Of a DNA stretch of 13,984 bases, positions 13,845 through 13,984 are shown piece after piece. The notes below the pieces were generated by a model, which searched no databases, was not told where the DNA came from, and saw only the letters and a list, made by a program, of their open reading frames with translations. Location: contig CAJGBV010000032.1 of assembly GCA_904501755.1 (NCBI GenBank), positions 1 through 13,984 of the forward strand, given 5' to 3'. The position numbers and the translations under genes are program-made. The first letter of the stretch is position 1. Each line of letters starts with the position of its first letter. This DNA comes from Clostridiaceae bacterium (GTDB lineage: Bacteria > Bacillota > Clostridia > Oscillospirales > Acutalibacteraceae).

Positions 13845-13984
13845 GCTGTCCACCGAAAAGGTGAGCAGAACGAACCTTGAAAATTAAACAACGACAAACA
13901 AAAAAGGACCCGACGATTCTTATTGAAATTAAGTAATCAAGGACAAAGAACAATACGCCAGTATTGTTATGAATGAGCGACAAG
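13845..13984 (+). other. 5' leader of an rRNA operon (16S gene just beyond the window)
   Basis: No protein is encoded here. The transcript from P2 begins with a hairpin, CTGTCCACC (13846-13854) against GGTGAGCAG (13860-13868) with a GAAAA loop and one mismatch. Then comes GAACCTTGAAAATTAAACA (about 13871-13889), which matches the boxA-like antitermination stretch seen before 16S in clostridia. A second hairpin AACAATAC/GTATTGTT (13949-13956, 13961-13968, loop GCCA) lies near the end. The 16S start is not reached, so this identification is inference from promoters and leader. Confidence 0.7.

Overview
The window looks like chromosomal DNA of a low-GC, Gram-positive gut-type Clostridia (Ruminococcaceae/Oscillospiraceae-like). 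This is inferred from AT-rich coding sequence, strong AGGAG-type ribosome binding sites, LAAC-type lipoproteins, InlB-type repeats (also called Listeria-Bacteroides or Flg_new repeats), and a Firmicutes-style rRNA leader at the right edge. No transposase, phage gene or CRISPR array is visible.

Left part (2-9630) is a surface glycan-degradation locus. First comes the 3' part of a large secreted protein that alternates carbohydrate-binding-like beta-sandwich modules with an InlB repeat and ends in a GH16 catalytic domain. Next is a 1628-residue protein with a signal peptide, six beta-sandwich modules, six InlB repeats and a C-terminal transmembrane anchor, but no recognisable enzyme domain. Twelve bases after it begins a GH16 lipoprotein carrying two copies of an 'IGDT-R' domain that is also present in the first protein. 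A strong terminator closes the block.

Middle part (9646-11448): a consensus promoter drives a solitary lipoprotein solute-binding protein of the sugar ABC-transporter type, with no permease or ATPase beside it. It ends at a hairpin. A separate, very good promoter then drives a 45-residue peptide of unknown function.

Right part (11465-13984): an AraC-family regulator on the minus strand is divergent from a kinase that closely resembles N-acetylhexosamine 1-kinase (NahK). Their shared upstream region carries a 12-bp-period direct repeat in the position expected for an AraC-type operator. After the kinase terminator, about 360 bases hold two tandem consensus promoters, A-tracts and a leader sequence typical of an rRNA operon. 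The 16S gene should begin just beyond the window.

Working model (inference): the anchored array protein and the two GH16 proteins bind and cut an extracellular polysaccharide, the solute-binding protein captures the oligosaccharides, and NahK phosphorylates released GlcNAc/GalNAc under AraC control. The hexosamine kinase suggests, but does not prove, a host-type (mucin- or milk-like) glycan rather than a plant beta-glucan.
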